This document shows, piece by piece, positions 1 through 7,873 of a DNA stretch of 39,444 nt. Source of the DNA: an uncultured Tessaracoccus sp. (GTDB lineage Bacteria > Actinomycetota > Actinomycetes > Propionibacteriales > Propionibacteriaceae); NCBI RefSeq assembly GCF_947255005.1, contig NZ_CAMYFI010000020.1, positions 1 to 39,444 of the forward strand, given 5' to 3'. Positions within the stretch are counted from its first letter, which is position 1. Each line of letters opens with the position of its first letter. A program made the translations under genes and the position numbers. The notes beneath the pieces were generated by a model. The model did no database searches. It worked only from the letters and a program-made list of their open reading frames with translations, and was not told the DNA's origin.

Positions 1-488
1 CGGTTATACGCCTCAGGCTTGTAAATATTGCCTTGCTTAATGTCGTCGCGGTAGTGGGCGACGAACGCTTCTTTACTACGGTCAAGGTTAGCAAGGGCGT
101 GCTCTTCGACACGGTCAACATCTGCGCGGGCTGGCTGGGTGAAGCCCTCACCGCGCGCGAACATCCCTGTCACCCCAACGTGACAACCGTAGGCATATGC
201 GAAGCGAGTGCGTAAGAGAATCTCAAGGGGGTGTAGGAGTTCATCGCAGACAGTCACCAACTCTTGTTCAGCATTGTAGACAGCACGAATAGTGTCGAAT
301 GAGGTGCCCTGGAAGAATCGGTTATCGCCCCGGGCTGGGTCATATTGCCAATGCCTGAAATATCCGGAGAAGCGGTAATAGTTGACCCGCGCGAGGAATT
401 CGGCAGCAGCTGCACGATCATCGATACGCATGCCTCGCTGGTTGAGCAGCTCTACTTGCTGCTCATAGCTGAGCCACTCCTTCGGCAT
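1..488 (-). CDS. Abi family (Abi_2-like) abortive infection protein, N-terminal part
   Basis: An open frame runs on the minus strand from an ATG at 488 to the window edge without a stop, giving about 162 residues of a protein cut off by the window. The N-terminus (MPKEWLSYEQQVELLNQRGM, then IDDRAAAAEFLARVNYYRFSGY) has the typical Abi_2 opening: a helix with EEQ/EQQ-x-ELL, a short linker and the NYYR-x-SGY motif. It continues with LHPLEILLRTRFAYAYG, also typical. Abi_2 proteins are linked to abortive infection against phages and are HEPN-related by family knowledge; the catalytic part would lie outside the window. I chose the ATG at 488 because GGAGG lies 8 nt upstream; an in-frame ATG at 503 lacks such a site. 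It is divergent from hsdM and probably belongs to the same defence island. Confidence 0.8.
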   Translation of the reverse strand, partial: MPKEWLSYEQQVELLNQRGMRIDDRAAAAEFLARVNYYRFSGYFRHWQYDPARGDNRFFQGTSFDTIRAVYNAEQELVTVCDELLHPLEILLRTRFAYAYGCHVGVTGMFARGEGFTQPARADVDRVEEHALANLDRSKEAFVAHYRDDIKQGNIYKPEAYN

Positions 489-760
489 CAGGTATGCCTC
501 CATAGGATATGAAAGGCCCCGGCCATTTGTGCGTTACCCGCAAGGGGAAGAGGCCTGACCGGGGATCTATTACCAACCATGATACATCATGGCGTGTAAC
601 GAGCATAATCAGGGTTGAGCCGAAGAATCGGCGTCTTCCGAGCACCTGAAGGATCCCCAGGACGGCGAAGTACGCCCTGACTCATGGCACCACACATCTA
701 CCCACGGTTTTTGTCAGTGGGGTTCGCTAGGTTGGGGCTACGCGGTTTGAAGGAGAGCCC
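489..760. promoter_or_regulatory. Divergent intergenic region between abi and hsdM, with a 16-bp palindrome
   Basis: This 272-bp gap holds no convincing gene and should carry the outward promoters of the abi gene (minus) and the hsdM operon (plus). A perfect 7-bp inverted repeat with a 2-nt spacer (CCATGATACATCATGG) sits at 577-592 and could be an operator. I cannot place -35/-10 boxes with confidence. The hsdM start has a good ribosome site, AAGGAG, at about 749-754. Confidence 0.4.
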
Positions 761-2326
761 ATGTCCCCCACTACGAAAGAAGCGCAGCGCGCGGAGCTGC
801 ACAAAACCATCTGGCGCATCGCAAATGATCTGCGCGGTTCCGTCGACGGCTGGGATTTCAAGGCATATGTGCTGGGCATGCTGTTCTACCGCTTCATCTC
901 CGAGAACCTCACCGCGTACATCAACCGGGGCGAGCGCGAGGCCGGTGACCCCACCTTCGATTACACGCTCCTTTCCGACAGCGACGCGGAGTATGGGCGA
1001 GAGGCCACCGTCGAGGAGAAGGGCTTCTACATATTCCCGTCCGAGCTGTTTCACAACGTCCGGCTTCGCGCCCCGAAGGACGTGAACTTGAATGAGACGC
1101 TCGCTCGGGTCTTCTCCAATATCGAAGGCTCGGCCATCGGCACCGATGCTGAGGACGATCTCAAGGGTCTGTTCGATGATCTCGACGTGAACAGCACCAA
1201 GCTAGGCCCTACGGTCGCAACCCGTAACGCCAAGCTCGTGAAGTTGCTGGATGCCATCGGCGACATGCCACTCGGCAACTATGAAGATAACTCCATTGAT
1301 CTCTTCGGTGACGCCTACGAGTACCTCATGCAGATGTATGCGTCGCAAGCGGGAAAGTCTGGCGGCGAGTACTACACGCCACAGGAGGTCTCGGAGCTAC
1401 TCGCCCACATCACCGTGCATAGCAAAACGCAAGTCAATAAGGTGTACGACCCTGCCGTGGGGTCGGGTTCCCTGCTGTTGAAGTTCGCGAAGGTACTCGG
1501 CAAAGACAACGTGCGCCAGGGGTTCTTTGGGCAAGAAATTAACCTCACGACGTACAACCTCGCGCGCATCAACATGTTCCTGCACGACATCAACTACGAG
1601 AAGTTCAGCATCGCGCACGGCGACACACTCACCGACCCGGCCCACTGGGACGACGAGCCGTTCGAGGCCATCGTGTCCAACCCGCCGTATTCCATCCGGT
1701 GGGACGGCGACGCAAATCCCCTGCTCATCAACGACCCCCGCTTCTCCCCCGCGGGCGTGTTGGCGCCGAAGTCGAAGGCAGATTTGGCCTTCACCATGCA
1801 CATTCTGTCCTGGTTGGCCGTCGACGGTACAGCCGCCATCGTCGAGTTCCCGGGGGTGCTGTACCGGGGCGGCGCGGAGCGCAAGATCCGCAAGTACCTC
1901 GTCGACAACAACTACGTCGATACCGTCATCCAACTCCCACCAGACTTGTTCTTCGGCACGACGATCGCCACCTGCATCATCGTGCTCAAGAAATCAAAGC
2001 TCGATAACTCGGTGCTGTTCATCGACGCATCTGCCCAGTTCCAGCGCAGCGGCAACAAGAACAAACTGACCGACGAGAACCGCCAAGCTATCCTTGACGC
2101 CTTCGCCGCCCGCGAACCCATCGAATACATGGCCGCTTTGGTGCCCAACGAGAGCATTGGCGAGAACGAGTACAACCTGTCGGTGTCGTCGTACGTGGAG
2201 AAAGAAGACACGCGCGAAGAGATCGACATTATGGAACTCAACGCCGAGATCGCCCGCATCGTCGCACGCCAGCAGGAGCTGCGCATCGCCATTGACGAGA
2301 TTGTTGCGGATTTGGAAGGGGAATGA
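761..2326 (+). CDS. hsdM: Type I restriction-modification DNA methyltransferase subunit HsdM
   Basis: This 521-residue protein is the N6-adenine methyltransferase subunit of a type I R-M system. It uses S-adenosylmethionine and works as an M2S1 complex with HsdS, or M2S1R2 with HsdR. The HsdM N-terminal helical domain covers roughly residues 10-150. The SAM-binding motif I reads DPAVGSG (230-236; usually DPACGSG) and catalytic motif IV reads NPPY (307-310). A GGEYYTPQEV segment before motif I is also typical. The length is normal. The start is set by AAGGAG 7 nt upstream. Its stop overlaps the start of the next gene (ATGA), so it opens a translationally coupled operon of five ORFs. The methylated site cannot be read from this sequence. 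Confidence 0.97.
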   Translation: MSPTTKEAQRAELHKTIWRIANDLRGSVDGWDFKAYVLGMLFYRFISENLTAYINRGEREAGDPTFDYTLLSDSDAEYGREATVEEKGFYIFPSELFHNVRLRAPKDVNLNETLARVFSNIEGSAIGTDAEDDLKGLFDDLDVNSTKLGPTVATRNAKLVKLLDAIGDMPLGNYEDNSIDLFGDAYEYLMQMYASQAGKSGGEYYTPQEVSELLAHITVHSKTQVNKVYDPAVGSGSLLLKFAKVLGKDNVRQGFFGQEINLTTYNLARINMFLHDINYEKFSIAHGDTLTDPAHWDDEPFEAIVSNPPYSIRWDGDANPLLINDPRFSPAGVLAPKSKADLAFTMHILSWLAVDGTAAIVEFPGVLYRGGAERKIRKYLVDNNYVDTVIQLPPDLFFGTTIATCIIVLKKSKLDNSVLFIDASAQFQRSGNKNKLTDENRQAILDAFAAREPIEYMAALVPNESIGENEYNLSVSSYVEKEDTREEIDIMELNAEIARIVARQQELRIAIDEIVADLEGE

Positions 2327-3252
2327 GCATGGTGGAACTGCCCACTTGGCAGCAGTTCATGATTCCAACGCTACGAGTCATGAGCGACGGCAACGTTCAG
2401 CATCGGCGTGAAATTGAGACGGCAGTGGCCGACGCGGTATCCCTCACTCCTGAGCAGCGTGCTGAGAGACTCCCCTCCCGCGGCCAGCTCATGTACGCTA
2501 ACAGGATCGGCTGGGGAGTCTCCTTCCTCACCAACGTCGGCGCTCTGGACCGTCCATCGCGGGGGCACTACGTTATCACCGATGCCGGGCGTACGGTGCT
2601 TCGCACCTTCCCCAACGGCGTAACCGAACGCGAGCTTCGCGCACTGAGCGACGACCCCGCATCCGAGATCAGGCCTTACCGTTCGACAAGCCCCCGAGCC
2701 AGCATGCCTGATAACACCTCAGCACACGAGGCGGAGGACATGACTCCCATAGAGCAGGTGCAAGAGGGCATCGCACGCATCACGGACGACGTCGCTTCCG
2801 AGCTCCTCCGCCGGCTACAAGAAAAAGAACCCGCCTTCTTCGAACAGGCAGTCATAGATCTGTTGCTTGCCATGGGCTACGGCGGTGCCGGCGGTGCTGG
2901 CTATGTCACGCAACTCACCAATGACGGCGGCATCGACGGTGTCATCGACCAAGACGTGCTCGGCATTAACCGTGTCTACATTCAGGCAAAACGGTACGCC
3001 AGCACCAACGTCGTGCAGCGCCCGGACGTGCAGGGTTTTGTCGGAGCTCTCAGCGGCAAAGCAGACAGCGGCGTCTTCATCACAACGAGTCAATTCTCGG
3101 ATGGCGCGAAGCAGTACGCCCGCGGTATCCCAACCCGAATCATCCTGATCGACGGCGCACGTCTTTCGGAACTCATGATTCGGTTTGGTGTAGGCGTACA
3201 AGTGAAAGACACCTACCAGGTGGTTGAAATCGACGAGGACTTCTTCGCATGA
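2323..3252 (+). CDS. Mrr-family restriction endonuclease
   Basis: This 309-residue protein has an Mrr_N-like winged-helix domain (about residues 5-95, starting PTWQQFMIPTLRVMSDG) and a C-terminal Mrr catalytic domain (about 165-300). The PD-(D/E)xK core is visible as GGIDGVID (D205) followed by IQAKRY (Q221-A-K223), the QxK form used by Mrr enzymes. By family knowledge Mrr-type nucleases cut DNA, often when it is methylated. The gene starts in an ATGA overlap with hsdM and ends in an ATGA overlap with rhuM. Its product is therefore made together with the type I methylase, an odd partner for a methyl-dependent nuclease. An alternative start two codons later (ATG 2329) would change little. The catalytic assignment is firm; the target is unknown. 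Confidence 0.93.
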   Translation: MSMVELPTWQQFMIPTLRVMSDGNVQHRREIETAVADAVSLTPEQRAERLPSRGQLMYANRIGWGVSFLTNVGALDRPSRGHYVITDAGRTVLRTFPNGVTERELRALSDDPASEIRPYRSTSPRASMPDNTSAHEAEDMTPIEQVQEGIARITDDVASELLRRLQEKEPAFFEQAVIDLLLAMGYGGAGGAGYVTQLTNDGGIDGVIDQDVLGINRVYIQAKRYASTNVVQRPDVQGFVGALSGKADSGVFITTSQFSDGAKQYARGIPTRIILIDGARLSELMIRFGVGVQVKDTYQVVEIDEDFFA

Positions 3253-4259
3253 CCGAGTCCCAGGGAGACATTCTCGTCTACCAACGCGACGACGGAACGC
3301 CCGCCGTCGAGGTGCAACTCGTCAATGAGACGTTGTGGCTCTCCCAGCAGCAGATCGCAGACCTGTTCCAAACGTCACGCGAGAACGTGCGCCTGCACCT
3401 GAAGAACGTCTTCGAGGAGGGTGAACTGGATCCGGAGGCAACCTCCAAGGATTTCTTGGAGGTTCGTCTCGAGGGTCGGCGCGAGGTCCAGCGGAGCATT
3501 GCCTACTACAACCTCGACGCCATCATCTCGGTCGGATACCGAGTAAAGAGCGTGCTCGCGACGAGGTTTCGCATCTGGGCGACGGAGCGGCTGCGGGAGT
3601 ATCTCGTCAAGGGCTTCACGATGGACGACGAGAAGCTCAAGAATCTAGGCGGCGGCACCTACTGGCGCGAGCTCCTCGAGCGCATCCGCGAAATCCGCTC
3701 GTCTGAAAAGGCGATGTACCGCCAGATGCTCGATCTCTTCGCCACCAGCGTCGACTACAACCCGCAATCGAGGGAGGCCCGCGAGTTCTTCAAGGTGGTT
3801 CAGAACAAGCTCCATTTCGGCGCACACGGTCACACCGCACCTGAGGTGGTGGCCCGCCGCGCCGACGCGAGCAAGCCCAACATGGGCCTGACGTCGTTCC
3901 GCGGCTCGCAACCCTGTAAGTCGGATGTAACCGTCGCAAAGAATTACCTCAACGAATTCGAGTTGAAGCAGCTTGGATCGCTCGTCTCCGCCTATTTCGA
4001 GGCAGCTGAGTTCCGTGCCCAACGGCATGAACCCACCTATATGAGGGACTGGCTGGGGCACCTCGACAAGATGCTCACCGCCATGGACGCGCCCGTACTT
4101 GAGGGCACGGGGAGCATCTCGCGATCGGAGGCCGACGCGAAGGCCATCGCCGAGTACGACAAATATCGAGCCGAACTCGACGCGGAACCAAGCGAAGTCG
4201 AGAAAGCATACCTGGCCAACATCAAAGCGGAACAGAAGAAGTTGGAGGGCAAGCAGTGA
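3249..4259 (+). CDS. rhuM: RhuM family protein (virulence RhuM-like, type I R-M associated)
   Basis: This 336-residue protein fits the RhuM family over its whole length. An N-terminal DNA-binding-like section (LSQQQIADLFQTSRENVRLH, about residues 31-50) resembles a helix-turn-helix. It is followed by the family hallmarks YYNLDAIISVGYRVKS, FRIWATERLREYLVKGF and MDDEKLKN. RhuM was named from R-linked ORFs in Campylobacter hsd loci and from a Salmonella pathogenicity island; its biochemical role is not settled. It lies between the Mrr nuclease and hsdS, coupled to both by ATGA and GTGA overlaps. That position suggests a regulatory or accessory role in the restriction system, which is inference. 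Confidence 0.92.
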   Translation: MTESQGDILVYQRDDGTPAVEVQLVNETLWLSQQQIADLFQTSRENVRLHLKNVFEEGELDPEATSKDFLEVRLEGRREVQRSIAYYNLDAIISVGYRVKSVLATRFRIWATERLREYLVKGFTMDDEKLKNLGGGTYWRELLERIREIRSSEKAMYRQMLDLFATSVDYNPQSREAREFFKVVQNKLHFGAHGHTAPEVVARRADASKPNMGLTSFRGSQPCKSDVTVAKNYLNEFELKQLGSLVSAYFEAAEFRAQRHEPTYMRDWLGHLDKMLTAMDAPVLEGTGSISRSEADAKAIAEYDKYRAELDAEPSEVEKAYLANIKAEQKKLEGKQ

Positions 4260-5494
4260 ACCGGATCGAACGACTACTCGCCGAACTTGCTCCCGACGGT
4301 GTGCCTCATCTTCCAATGGCCGACATAGGCTCTTTCACGAGTGGCGGAGGACCACAGAAAAAGGACCTTCTAGATTCTGGTATTCCTGCTATCCACTACG
4401 GGCAGATTTATACACATTACGGAGTTTCAGCCTCCAACGCCTTGAGTTTTGTCACTGAGGTACTGGCCAGCAGATCTAAGCAGGCAAATCCCGGGGATGT
4501 AATCATCGCAGATACCAGTGAGAATGACGAAGACCTTGGACGCGCCGTCGCTTGGCTCGGCGCAGTACCTGCCGCAGTAAGCAACCACACGTTGATATTC
4601 TCGTCGCAGCTTGTAGAACCCGTGTTTCTCTCCTACTACCTCCGCTCCGAAGGATTCCAAAAGCAGAAACCCAAACTTGTCTATGGAACAAAAGTTCGAT
4701 CTATTTCCCGATCAAATATGGCGAAGGTCGTTGTCCCCGTACCACCACGTGAAGTGCAGCGAGAGATCGTCGGGATACTGGACAAGTTCACCGAGCTGGA
4801 AGCGGAGCTGGAAGCGGAGCTGGAAGCGGAGCTGGAAGCAAGGGCACAGCAATACACGCACTACCGCCTGAGGTTGCTTGACGAAGTGACTGCACCCCGG
4901 ATTTCCTTGGGAGATATTGGCAGCTGGATTGGCGGAATGACCCCCCGCAAATCAAACCAGCTCTACTGGTCTAATGGCACGATTCCTTGGCTGGCTTCGA
5001 TGGACATCAGTGATCCGAACCGAGCTGAGATTCGCGGGCGCATTACGGAAACTGCACTCACCGAATCTCCCCTGACGCTGGTGGAACCACCAGCCGTTGC
5101 CGTAATCATGCGATCAAACATCCTACGACGTGCCTTCCCTGTGCGGCTTTTGACTTCGGCGACCACCCTTAACCAAGACGTTCGTGCACTGGTCCCCAGC
5201 ACAGATGTAGAGGCGACCTACGTCTACCAATGTCTGAAAGCAGCCAGCGAGAGCATTCGTCAATCCTGCGTCCGGACCGATGGCTCGATGGCGGGGGTTA
5301 TCTCACGACGGTTCTTCAACTGGGAAATTCCGGTTCCCCCACTCGCCACCCAGCGCAAGATCGCCGCCCAGCTGCAGCATTTCGAAGAACTCGAGATTTC
5401 CCTCTCAAATGGCCTACCCGCCGAGCTGGCCGCCCGTCGGAAGCAGTACGAATACTACCGCGACAAGTTGCTCACGTTCGAGGAGGCACGGTGA
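4256..5494 (+). CDS. hsdS: Type I restriction-modification specificity subunit HsdS
   Basis: This 412-residue protein chooses the bipartite DNA site of the type I complex. It has two target-recognition domains (about 20-150 and 215-350), each followed by a conserved helix. The end of the first unit reads VPVPPREVQREIVGILDKF, and the second reads IPVPPLATQRKIAAQLQHFEELE. The central helix contains four copies of ELEA (residues 180-195), encoded by four perfect or near-perfect 12-bp repeats. In EcoR124-type enzymes the number of such 4-residue repeats sets the spacer length of the target. The start is GTG at 4256, overlapping the rhuM stop (GTGA). Base composition in the first recognition domain looks more AT-rich than its neighbours, as expected for horizontally exchanged recognition domains. 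Confidence 0.97.
   Translation: MNRIERLLAELAPDGVPHLPMADIGSFTSGGGPQKKDLLDSGIPAIHYGQIYTHYGVSASNALSFVTEVLASRSKQANPGDVIIADTSENDEDLGRAVAWLGAVPAAVSNHTLIFSSQLVEPVFLSYYLRSEGFQKQKPKLVYGTKVRSISRSNMAKVVVPVPPREVQREIVGILDKFTELEAELEAELEAELEARAQQYTHYRLRLLDEVTAPRISLGDIGSWIGGMTPRKSNQLYWSNGTIPWLASMDISDPNRAEIRGRITETALTESPLTLVEPPAVAVIMRSNILRRAFPVRLLTSATTLNQDVRALVPSTDVEATYVYQCLKAASESIRQSCVRTDGSMAGVISRRFFNWEIPVPPLATQRKIAAQLQHFEELEISLSNGLPAELAARRKQYEYYRDKLLTFEEAR
4793..4840 (+). repeat. Four tandem 12-bp repeats in hsdS (ELEA-encoding)
   Basis: Units lie at 4793-4804, 4805-4816, 4817-4828 and 4829-4840. The first three are identical (GAGCTGGAAGCG) and the last differs only in its final base (A). The unit length is a multiple of three, so copy-number change by slippage keeps the frame and only adds or removes four residues of the coiled coil joining the two recognition domains. 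Confidence 0.95.
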
Positions 5495-5715
5495 CACCAG
5501 AGACCACAGGTCCGGATGGCCGGGACGTAGACCTGGGTGTCGAGCAGCTTCCCCACTCCAGCCAAGAGAATCAGCTTCCCACTCAGTCTTCTACTCACCC
5601 AGTCACTCCCGCTCGCAACCCTGGCCCAGTCAGGTACGAAGACTGGCCGGCTTGGCCCGCAACCTCTCAGAAAGAGATCGACGAGTTGGTGGAATGGGTA
5701 AAGGGCTCTCGGTAA
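5491..5715 (+). CDS. Small hypothetical protein, last ORF of the hsdM operon
   Basis: A 74-residue ORF starts at GTG 5491 inside a GTGA overlap with the hsdS stop, the same junction style as the upstream genes. GAGGA lies 6-10 nt before the start. The first 45 residues are rich in Pro, Gln, Ser and Thr and look disordered. The C-terminus (RYEDWPAWPATSQKEIDELV) has three Trp and an acidic helix, a pattern that could bind a partner protein. The frame is also open upstream inside hsdS, so some doubt remains, but the start signal supports a real gene. I do not recognise the family. By position it may modulate the restriction complex. Confidence 0.55.
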   Translation: MTPETTGPDGRDVDLGVEQLPHSSQENQLPTQSSTHPVTPARNPGPVRYEDWPAWPATSQKEIDELVEWVKGSR

Positions 5716-5745
5716 TCCCGCGGACGGACCACACCTAGCTCGCTG

Positions 5746-6354
5746 CTACGCCAGTTTGAGTGGGGCATTGCTGCGCATAAGCTCGACGAGAACCGGGAGC
5801 GCGGTGGAGGGGTCGGGACCTTGTCTGCCTGCGCGGAGATCGGGGTCAGCTTGGCGAGCAATGACACACGCATCGTCCACATTTTCAATAGGAAACTTCG
5901 GCGACAGCTGCTTCCCTTGCACCAATTTGAGTTGTGCAACGGTTTTGTCAAGCTGCTTCGAGCTCAGTGCTGAACGTTTCGATTCCGCATGCCAACGCAG
6001 CCACACCTCAAATTTCAAGTTCGATATCAGCAGCAGAATTGATTGCTGTTTCGCCAGCTGGATTGCTGCAGGAAGCGAAGCGTGGTTGTCCACGTCCACC
6101 AGACACACGCAGTCGTCGTAGCCCTTCCCGCGTTCGCCATCTGTATCGCGTTGCTCAATGCATTTCTGCACTACCTTGAGAGGGTCCTTACCCACGGCAA
6201 CATGCCTCACGAGTACCGTCGCTCCCTTGCTTCGCAAGTAGCTTCCTAAGCGTTCGACGTATTGCGGCTCTGTGCAGGTTCCCTCAGTGACGACAAGGAT
6301 GCGACGTGCCAGTCTGCGTTTTGGCACCCGGCGTCGACGTCCATCCCGAACCAT
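5746..6354 (-). CDS. rloB: RloB family protein (TOPRIM-like nuclease candidate)
   Basis: This 202-residue protein fits the RloB family. It has a basic N-terminus, then ILVVTEGTCTEPQYVERL (conserved E24 in the TEGxxTE loop), the acidic LVDVDNH (DVD 87-89) and SNLKFEVWLRWH (111-122), the RloB hallmark usually written SNPxFExW. The Glu and DxD arrangement resembles a TOPRIM fold, so a metal-dependent nuclease is plausible. The start at 6354 forms an ATGA junction with the ATPase stop; longer minus-strand frames would run inside the ATPase gene and are not credible. RloB proteins act as partners of the adjacent RloA ATPase; AbiL-like and PARIS-like antiphage systems pair similar proteins. The gene is convergent with the hsd operon, 30 bp apart. 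Confidence 0.88.
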   Translation of the reverse strand: MVRDGRRRRVPKRRLARRILVVTEGTCTEPQYVERLGSYLRSKGATVLVRHVAVGKDPLKVVQKCIEQRDTDGERGKGYDDCVCLVDVDNHASLPAAIQLAKQQSILLLISNLKFEVWLRWHAESKRSALSSKQLDKTVAQLKLVQGKQLSPKFPIENVDDACVIARQADPDLRAGRQGPDPSTALPVLVELMRSNAPLKLA

Positions 6355-7700
6355 CAGCGCTCTCCTTCGCCCGCCTGAACGAGCCCGGCGAACATACTCG
6401 GAGAGAGTCGGGGAATACCACCGTAACGCCCAGTTAAGTACCGCTTTGCCACGTTGGCGTCTGGGTGCTTGGGGAAGTCCGCGAGGCAGGTCAGCTCCGT
6501 CACGCCCTCGTATGTCTTGTCTGTGAGCCAAATCTGCTCAGGTTCCAGGCGCACATCACTCAGCGGAGACAAGACATATGACTCGTGGCTGGTGAAGATG
6601 AGCTGTGCGTGCTTCTGATTAATTGAAGGATCGCAAAAACTCGCGAGCAGCACTTCTAGCAAGATGGGATGCAGACTCGCGTCAATCTCGTCCACCAATA
6701 GCAGACCACCTTGCCGTAGCCGCTCCAGAGCTGGAACAGCAAGCGCCAGCCATGCCACTGTGCCGTCACTTTCTTCATGGATAGAAAACAATGGCAACTG
6801 CTCGCCTACCCCACGATGCGTGAAGCGCAATTCTCGAACGACCTGTTCGAGCACGTCATTGTCAAAGTCATCCTCAACCAGGTCTTCATCCTGAGATACA
6901 GCCCCGTCTTCTGAGCCACTTTCCGGCTCACGTAAGTCATGCGCGAATCTCGCCAAGGCGCGTCGCACCCGCTCAGGGATGTTGTTCTCTTCGATTGCCA
7001 CCTTGGTCACTCCCACATCCGCCACCTGCAGGAGTGCTTCGAGGTCGCTGAACGCAATGTCTCCGTCAGCAAGCGAGTCGGCAATGCCTGCGAGTCGAGC
7101 CTCCCGATGGGAATCCTTGACAGAAACCATGTCGAATTGCCCAGCCAAATCTCCCGCAAACCCATGCAGCGGGGACTGCCGCAACAGCAGAGCTCTACTC
7201 AACACGAGCTCCCTGGGTGTCACCTCAACTTTTCCGCCGAGACTGGGGTGAACGTGCATTCTGCCCCCAGCCCGGTCTCGGTCGAGGAGCGTTCGCCAAC
7301 GGCTGGTTGGGATATCTCGAAGCCATTCCCGAACAATTCCATCTTGGTCTACCTCGAAGCCGTACAGGTATCGTCGCCCGTCATGTACAACGTCAAGTTC
7401 GTACAGACTGGTGGAAGTGCGAGAAGTCTTGTCGAGCCGGAATGGAGCCCGAAGCATCGCTTTCGAACCTTGCCACGTCGTGGCGGAGCACTGGATAGCG
7501 GTGAGCGCGTACCACAGCGCGTCAAGCAGGGCTGATTTCCCCGTTGCGTTTCCCCCGAACACACCGGCGAGGGTGTAGCTCACCTTCTGCCAGTCACCGT
7601 CCTTGGGCTGCAGCGTCCTGAGCGCCGGACTCACGAGCTCGAAGGTAGTTTCATCTCGAATGCTCTTGTGGTTGCGCACCGTGAATCTCAGCAGGATCAT
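6354..7700 (-). CDS. rloA: RloA-like ATPase (AAA_15/AAA_21, SMC/OLD type)
   Basis: This 448-residue ATPase starts MILLRFTVRNHKSIRDE, typical of OLD/RloA-like proteins. Walker A is GGNATGKS (49-56), an SDGT signature-like segment lies at 311-314, Walker B is LLLVDEID (333-340) and an H-loop TSH at 370-372. The C-terminus KRYLTGRYGGIPRL matches RloA proteins. The middle (about 200-300) is acidic and helical, the usual arm insertion. In related two-gene systems the ATPase senses infection and controls a nuclease partner, here RloB, to which it is coupled by an ATGA overlap. The start codon has only a weak upstream ribosome site. The cassette lies antisense between hsdS and hsdR, the R-linked position for which Rlo proteins were named. 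Confidence 0.9.
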   Translation of the reverse strand: MILLRFTVRNHKSIRDETTFELVSPALRTLQPKDGDWQKVSYTLAGVFGGNATGKSALLDALWYALTAIQCSATTWQGSKAMLRAPFRLDKTSRTSTSLYELDVVHDGRRYLYGFEVDQDGIVREWLRDIPTSRWRTLLDRDRAGGRMHVHPSLGGKVEVTPRELVLSRALLLRQSPLHGFAGDLAGQFDMVSVKDSHREARLAGIADSLADGDIAFSDLEALLQVADVGVTKVAIEENNIPERVRRALARFAHDLREPESGSEDGAVSQDEDLVEDDFDNDVLEQVVRELRFTHRGVGEQLPLFSIHEESDGTVAWLALAVPALERLRQGGLLLVDEIDASLHPILLEVLLASFCDPSINQKHAQLIFTSHESYVLSPLSDVRLEPEQIWLTDKTYEGVTELTCLADFPKHPDANVAKRYLTGRYGGIPRLSPSMFAGLVQAGEGER

Positions 7701-7873
7701 ATCGTCAGCATATCACCAGAGGGCGAATTATTACGATTTTCGAGAAATTCTGGGGCTAGGGGAGCTGTTTATTCTCTATGCAAATCAGCGGCTGGCGTTC
7801 CCTCGCCCAACCCTGAAGAACGTTCCCTAACCTGATCTGCATACCGCCCATGACGGACTGAAAGAATGACAAC
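7701..7873. promoter_or_regulatory. Divergent promoter region between rloA and hsdR
   Basis: This 173-bp gap separates divergently transcribed rloA and hsdR and is distinctly AT-rich around 7725-7790 compared with its surroundings. A short direct repeat CGTTCCCT occurs at 7796-7803 and 7821-7828. Promoters for both genes must lie here unless hsdR is read from far upstream. I see no clear consensus boxes. Confidence 0.45.

Noticed and set aside
511..564. A hairpin CCCCGG/CCGGGG in the abi-hsdM gap
   Set aside because: Only 6 bp of stem with a 36-nt loop, easily expected by chance in GC-rich DNA.
5230..5490. Extension of the 74-residue ORF upstream to 5230 inside hsdS
   Set aside because: This part overlaps the second HsdS recognition domain in another frame and lacks a start signal; the GTG at 5491 has both a ribosome site and the operon's usual overlap.
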